A DNA stretch of 64,000 nucleotides, taken from Enterococcus_D entomosocium (GTDB lineage Bacteria; Bacillota; Bacilli; Lactobacillales; Enterococcaceae). Each line of letters starts with the position of its first letter. The stretch's first letter is position 1. The DNA lies in the NCBI RefSeq assembly GCF_030441895.1, contig NZ_JARJAS010000012.1; one strand, given 5' to 3'. Made by a program: the position numbers and the translations under genes. This document shows positions 61,958-64,000 of the stretch, in pieces. The notes under the pieces were generated by a model, which did not search any database, was not told the DNA's origin, and was given only the letters and a program-made list of their open reading frames with translations.

Positions 61958-62472
61958 CAGGCATGCTTCATGTTCTTATCAGTTTAGTGATTCTAAGAAA
62001 AACGACATAGAAGAAAGAATACCCGACAAACGTAGCTTGGGGGATCAGATGAAAAGAGAGGAACGTTCTTAATAAGGATAATCCCCCCTCTTTTTTTACC
62101 GTTATTTTATTGTGGCTTTTATAGAATGGAGAACTGCAGGTGCTTTGGAGATTGATATATGATTTTTCTATGGTAACAAGCACTTTGGTAGATGTTAAGG
62201 ATTTCTCACTTTAGCCATATCCTATGTTGAATAATTTATTTAAAACGGGGGTTTTTTTTATTTAGGCATAGATTTCATCAGCCAGTGAATTTATTGATTT
62301 TTCCCGCATCACAAAGATAGCTATAATGAAGTATATCGAGGATAAAAACCAGCGTTTTTGGAAGCCAACTGAAACAAAGATCAATCGACTTTGTTCAAGG
62401 TTACCGTCTAAGTAAAGGTGTCTAAAAAAGGGTGGTTTTTAGGCTTGATGATGTCAAAAAGGGGGAGGGAGA
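61958..62472. other. Intergenic region with WxL operon promoter
   Basis: No gene seen. A TATAAT box at 62322-62327 with TTGATT 22 bases upstream (or a non-consensus -35 closer) could be the start of the WxL operon transcript, leaving a leader of about 140 bases. Confidence 0.4.
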
Positions 62473-62841
62473 ATGAAAAGAGCGAGGGGGAATTTTTGGG
62501 TCAAGCTGATGATCTTCGCGGCTTTTTTTCAAGTGATCAGTGCTTCGACGATTTTAGTTTCGGCACAAGAGGAGCGTTCCGTCGATACAGAAGGCTCAGT
62601 CCAGTTCACGGGTGTCTATGAACCAGACAAACCAGAACCTTCACCACCGACCGGACCGACACAACCTGGCGGGGATGGGGAACGTTTGCCGCAGACGAAT
62701 ACCCGAAAAAGTTCCAGTGCCACGGCACTCGGATCATTGCTGCTATTGATCGCTGGCTATTCAACAGTGAAGAAGACACGCAGGTACCAAAAAGAACGAA
62801 CAACCTCAAGAACACAAGAAAAGTTGAGTAATAGAGAATAA
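62473..62841 (+). CDS. Small cell-wall-anchored protein of the WxL locus
   Basis: A 122-aa exported protein. Signal peptide (about 1-31), a short mature part with TEGSVQFTGVYEP and a Pro/Gly-rich spacer, then the sorting motif LPQTN (72-76), a hydrophobic span (ATALGSLLLLIAGYS) and a long basic tail. Such short proteins with SVxFTGxYEP accompany WxL clusters. The sorting motif deviates from LPxTG at the last residue. ATG follows GGGGGAGGGAG. First gene of the operon. Confidence 0.8.
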   Translation: MKRARGNFWVKLMIFAAFFQVISASTILVSAQEERSVDTEGSVQFTGVYEPDKPEPSPPTGPTQPGGDGERLPQTNTRKSSSATALGSLLLLIAGYSTVKKTRRYQKERTTSRTQEKLSNRE

Positions 62842-62853
62842 GGGAATGATCTT

Positions 62854-63678
62854 ATGAGATTTTTGCGATTTGCAACGAGCACCGTACTTGCCGCAACCCT
62901 TTTGACTGGTGGGATCCAAGGGACCGCCGCTGAAGTAAGAGTCGCTGAAACCGATGGGCAAGTCAGTTTTGTGCCCAATGATCGAGACCCGACGGAAGTG
63001 TTACCGCCTGATCCAGGACCCGATGGCCCCGATGTTGAGATACCGCCGATCGGACCAGATGGACAAACAGGACCATTGACGATCGCTTATGCGCCGACTT
63101 TGGATTTTGGTACCCAAGAAATCTCCAACCGAGATGCCGTCTATTCGATGGTGGCAGAAAAGCAACAATTAGCGGATACCCAAGGGGAAGAAAACCAAGT
63201 ACCGTATGTTTCCTTCGCCCAAGTACAAGATACCCGTGGGTCAAATGCTGGCTGGCGTTTGACTGTAGCACTAAGTGCGTTTGAATCAGGGACGCAACAC
63301 AACGAACTGCGAGGGGCACAAATCATATTTGCCTCACGAGAAGTTGACTACAATAGCCACAATCAAGAAAACGCACCGGACGCACATGAAGCCGGCTTGC
63401 GTTTGGATGCCAATGGTTCAGCACAAGCTGTTCTGACTGCTGATGCCGGCAAAGGGGCAGGCACTTCATCCGTCGTTTGGGGCTACCAAGATGAGTTGAA
63501 TGCGCAGGTCCAAGCCCAGGCGCCGGTGGTTCGCAATGAGGCGATCCAATTGTTCGTCCCGGGAGCGACTGCTAAAGATGCAGCCTTGTATGTGGCGACT
63601 TTGACGTGGCAATTGACGACCACTACCTCGCAATCAGGAGAAACAGTTCCAACGGCGCAAGCCGATGAAACAAACTAA
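62854..63678 (+). CDS. WxL domain surface protein
   Basis: A 274-aa exported protein. Signal peptide (about 1-26), DGQVSFVPN and a Pro/Asp-rich linker (45-70), then the WxL domain: LDFGTQEIS, first WxL in GWRLTV (W134-L136) and second in TWQLT (W252-L254). WxL domains bind peptidoglycan non-covalently. It is 12 bases after the LPQTN gene and 23 before another WxL gene. Confidence 0.92.
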   Translation: MRFLRFATSTVLAATLLTGGIQGTAAEVRVAETDGQVSFVPNDRDPTEVLPPDPGPDGPDVEIPPIGPDGQTGPLTIAYAPTLDFGTQEISNRDAVYSMVAEKQQLADTQGEENQVPYVSFAQVQDTRGSNAGWRLTVALSAFESGTQHNELRGAQIIFASREVDYNSHNQENAPDAHEAGLRLDANGSAQAVLTADAGKGAGTSSVVWGYQDELNAQVQAQAPVVRNEAIQLFVPGATAKDAALYVATLTWQLTTTTSQSGETVPTAQADETN

Positions 63679-63701
63679 AAGAAAAGAAAGAAGGAATAAA
63701 A

Positions 63702-64000
63702 ATGAAATGGATTCGCTTAGCAACAGTCGCAACACTGACCTCTACGATCTTCGCAGGCGGTGTACAAGCAGTAGCAAATGATGAACCAACACCGAACCCA
63801 GAGCCGAGTGGAGAAAGACGTCGTCAGAATACAGAAAATAATATTGAGTTCCGAGCTGGTGATGGGGAGAGCGTAGAGGTCGTTCCTCCTGTACCGTATC
63901 CACCAGTAACAATCGTTGATCCAGATCCACCAACCGGACCGTTAACGATTGCCCATGTACCGAAAAAATTTGATTTTGGCATACAAAGAATTTCAACTAC
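63702..64000 (+). CDS. WxL domain surface protein, N-terminal part
   Basis: Runs off the right edge after about 100 codons. Signal peptide (IRLATVATLTSTIFAGGVQA), a NIEFRAGDG segment, a Pro/Asp-rich linker and KKFDFGIQRIS, the start of the WxL domain. It is closely similar in plan to the preceding WxL protein, a tandem paralogue. ATG follows AAGAAGGA. Confidence 0.85.
   Translation, partial: MKWIRLATVATLTSTIFAGGVQAVANDEPTPNPEPSGERRRQNTENNIEFRAGDGESVEVVPPVPYPPVTIVDPDPPTGPLTIAHVPKKFDFGIQRIST

Noticed and set aside
1..64000. CRISPR arrays, tRNA/rRNA genes, IS elements
   Set aside because: Looked for regular short repeats with spacers, cloverleaf/rRNA sequences and transposase ORFs; none was seen.

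Overview
The window reads as the chromosome of a low-GC Gram-positive, most likely Enterococcus (possibly the E. casseliflavus/gallinarum group). Supporting traits are a WxL-domain surface-protein locus with its small sortase substrate, Mga-type and PRD-type regulators, LPxTG anchoring, a Hol-Tox type I toxin-antitoxin cassette, many PTS operons, strong AAGGAG ribosome binding sites and hairpin-plus-T-run terminators. The genus is inferred from gene content; no rRNA, tRNA, IS element or CRISPR array was seen.

Layout. 1-2.5 kb: AraC regulator/DUF2000 pair, then a type I toxin cassette followed by a decayed second copy. 2.5-10.7 kb: two beta-glucoside loci, one with a GH1 hydrolase, GntR regulator and EIIC, the other with an RpiR regulator and a GH4 hydrolase/NagB-like/EIIC operon. 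Neither has its own EIIA or EIIB. 11-16.6 kb: a self-contained operon of a PRD regulator fused to an EIIA domain, an ascorbate-type EIIB and EIIC, and a split transketolase. 16.7-24.8 kb: YdbT/YdbS membrane proteins, a wrecked MerR/ABC locus, two methyltransferases, a GNAT, and a WYL regulator facing GyrI-like and DfsB-like genes. 25-28.7 kb: a CtpE-like P-type ATPase and a LacI regulator. 29-33.5 kb: small genes and a three-gene IbrA-like/GNAT/ParB-like cassette. 34-42.6 kb: LysR and Mga-like regulators, an LPxTG surface protein with near-identical repeats, and a serine recombinase with adjacent palindromes.

43.2-60.7 kb is a surface-matrix region. It holds an unanchored 1202-aa adhesin with a pectate-lyase-like domain, a lipoprotein, and a tightly packed Wzx/Wzy polysaccharide operon (WecC, Wzz, CpsD-type kinase, initiating sugar transferase, WecG/TagA, Wzy, Wzx, GT4, WecB). 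WecB and WecC together make UDP-ManNAcA, the likely WecG/TagA substrate. Mga-like regulators stand at its right edge, two of them next to paralogous small proteins of unknown function. 61-64 kb carries small-gene remnants and the start of a WxL locus that runs off the right end.

The best candidates for undescribed biology are the IbrA-GNAT-ParB cassette, the Mga-like regulator/small-protein pairs beside the ManNAcA polysaccharide operon, and the short leader peptide with a ribosome-site hairpin in front of a methyltransferase.
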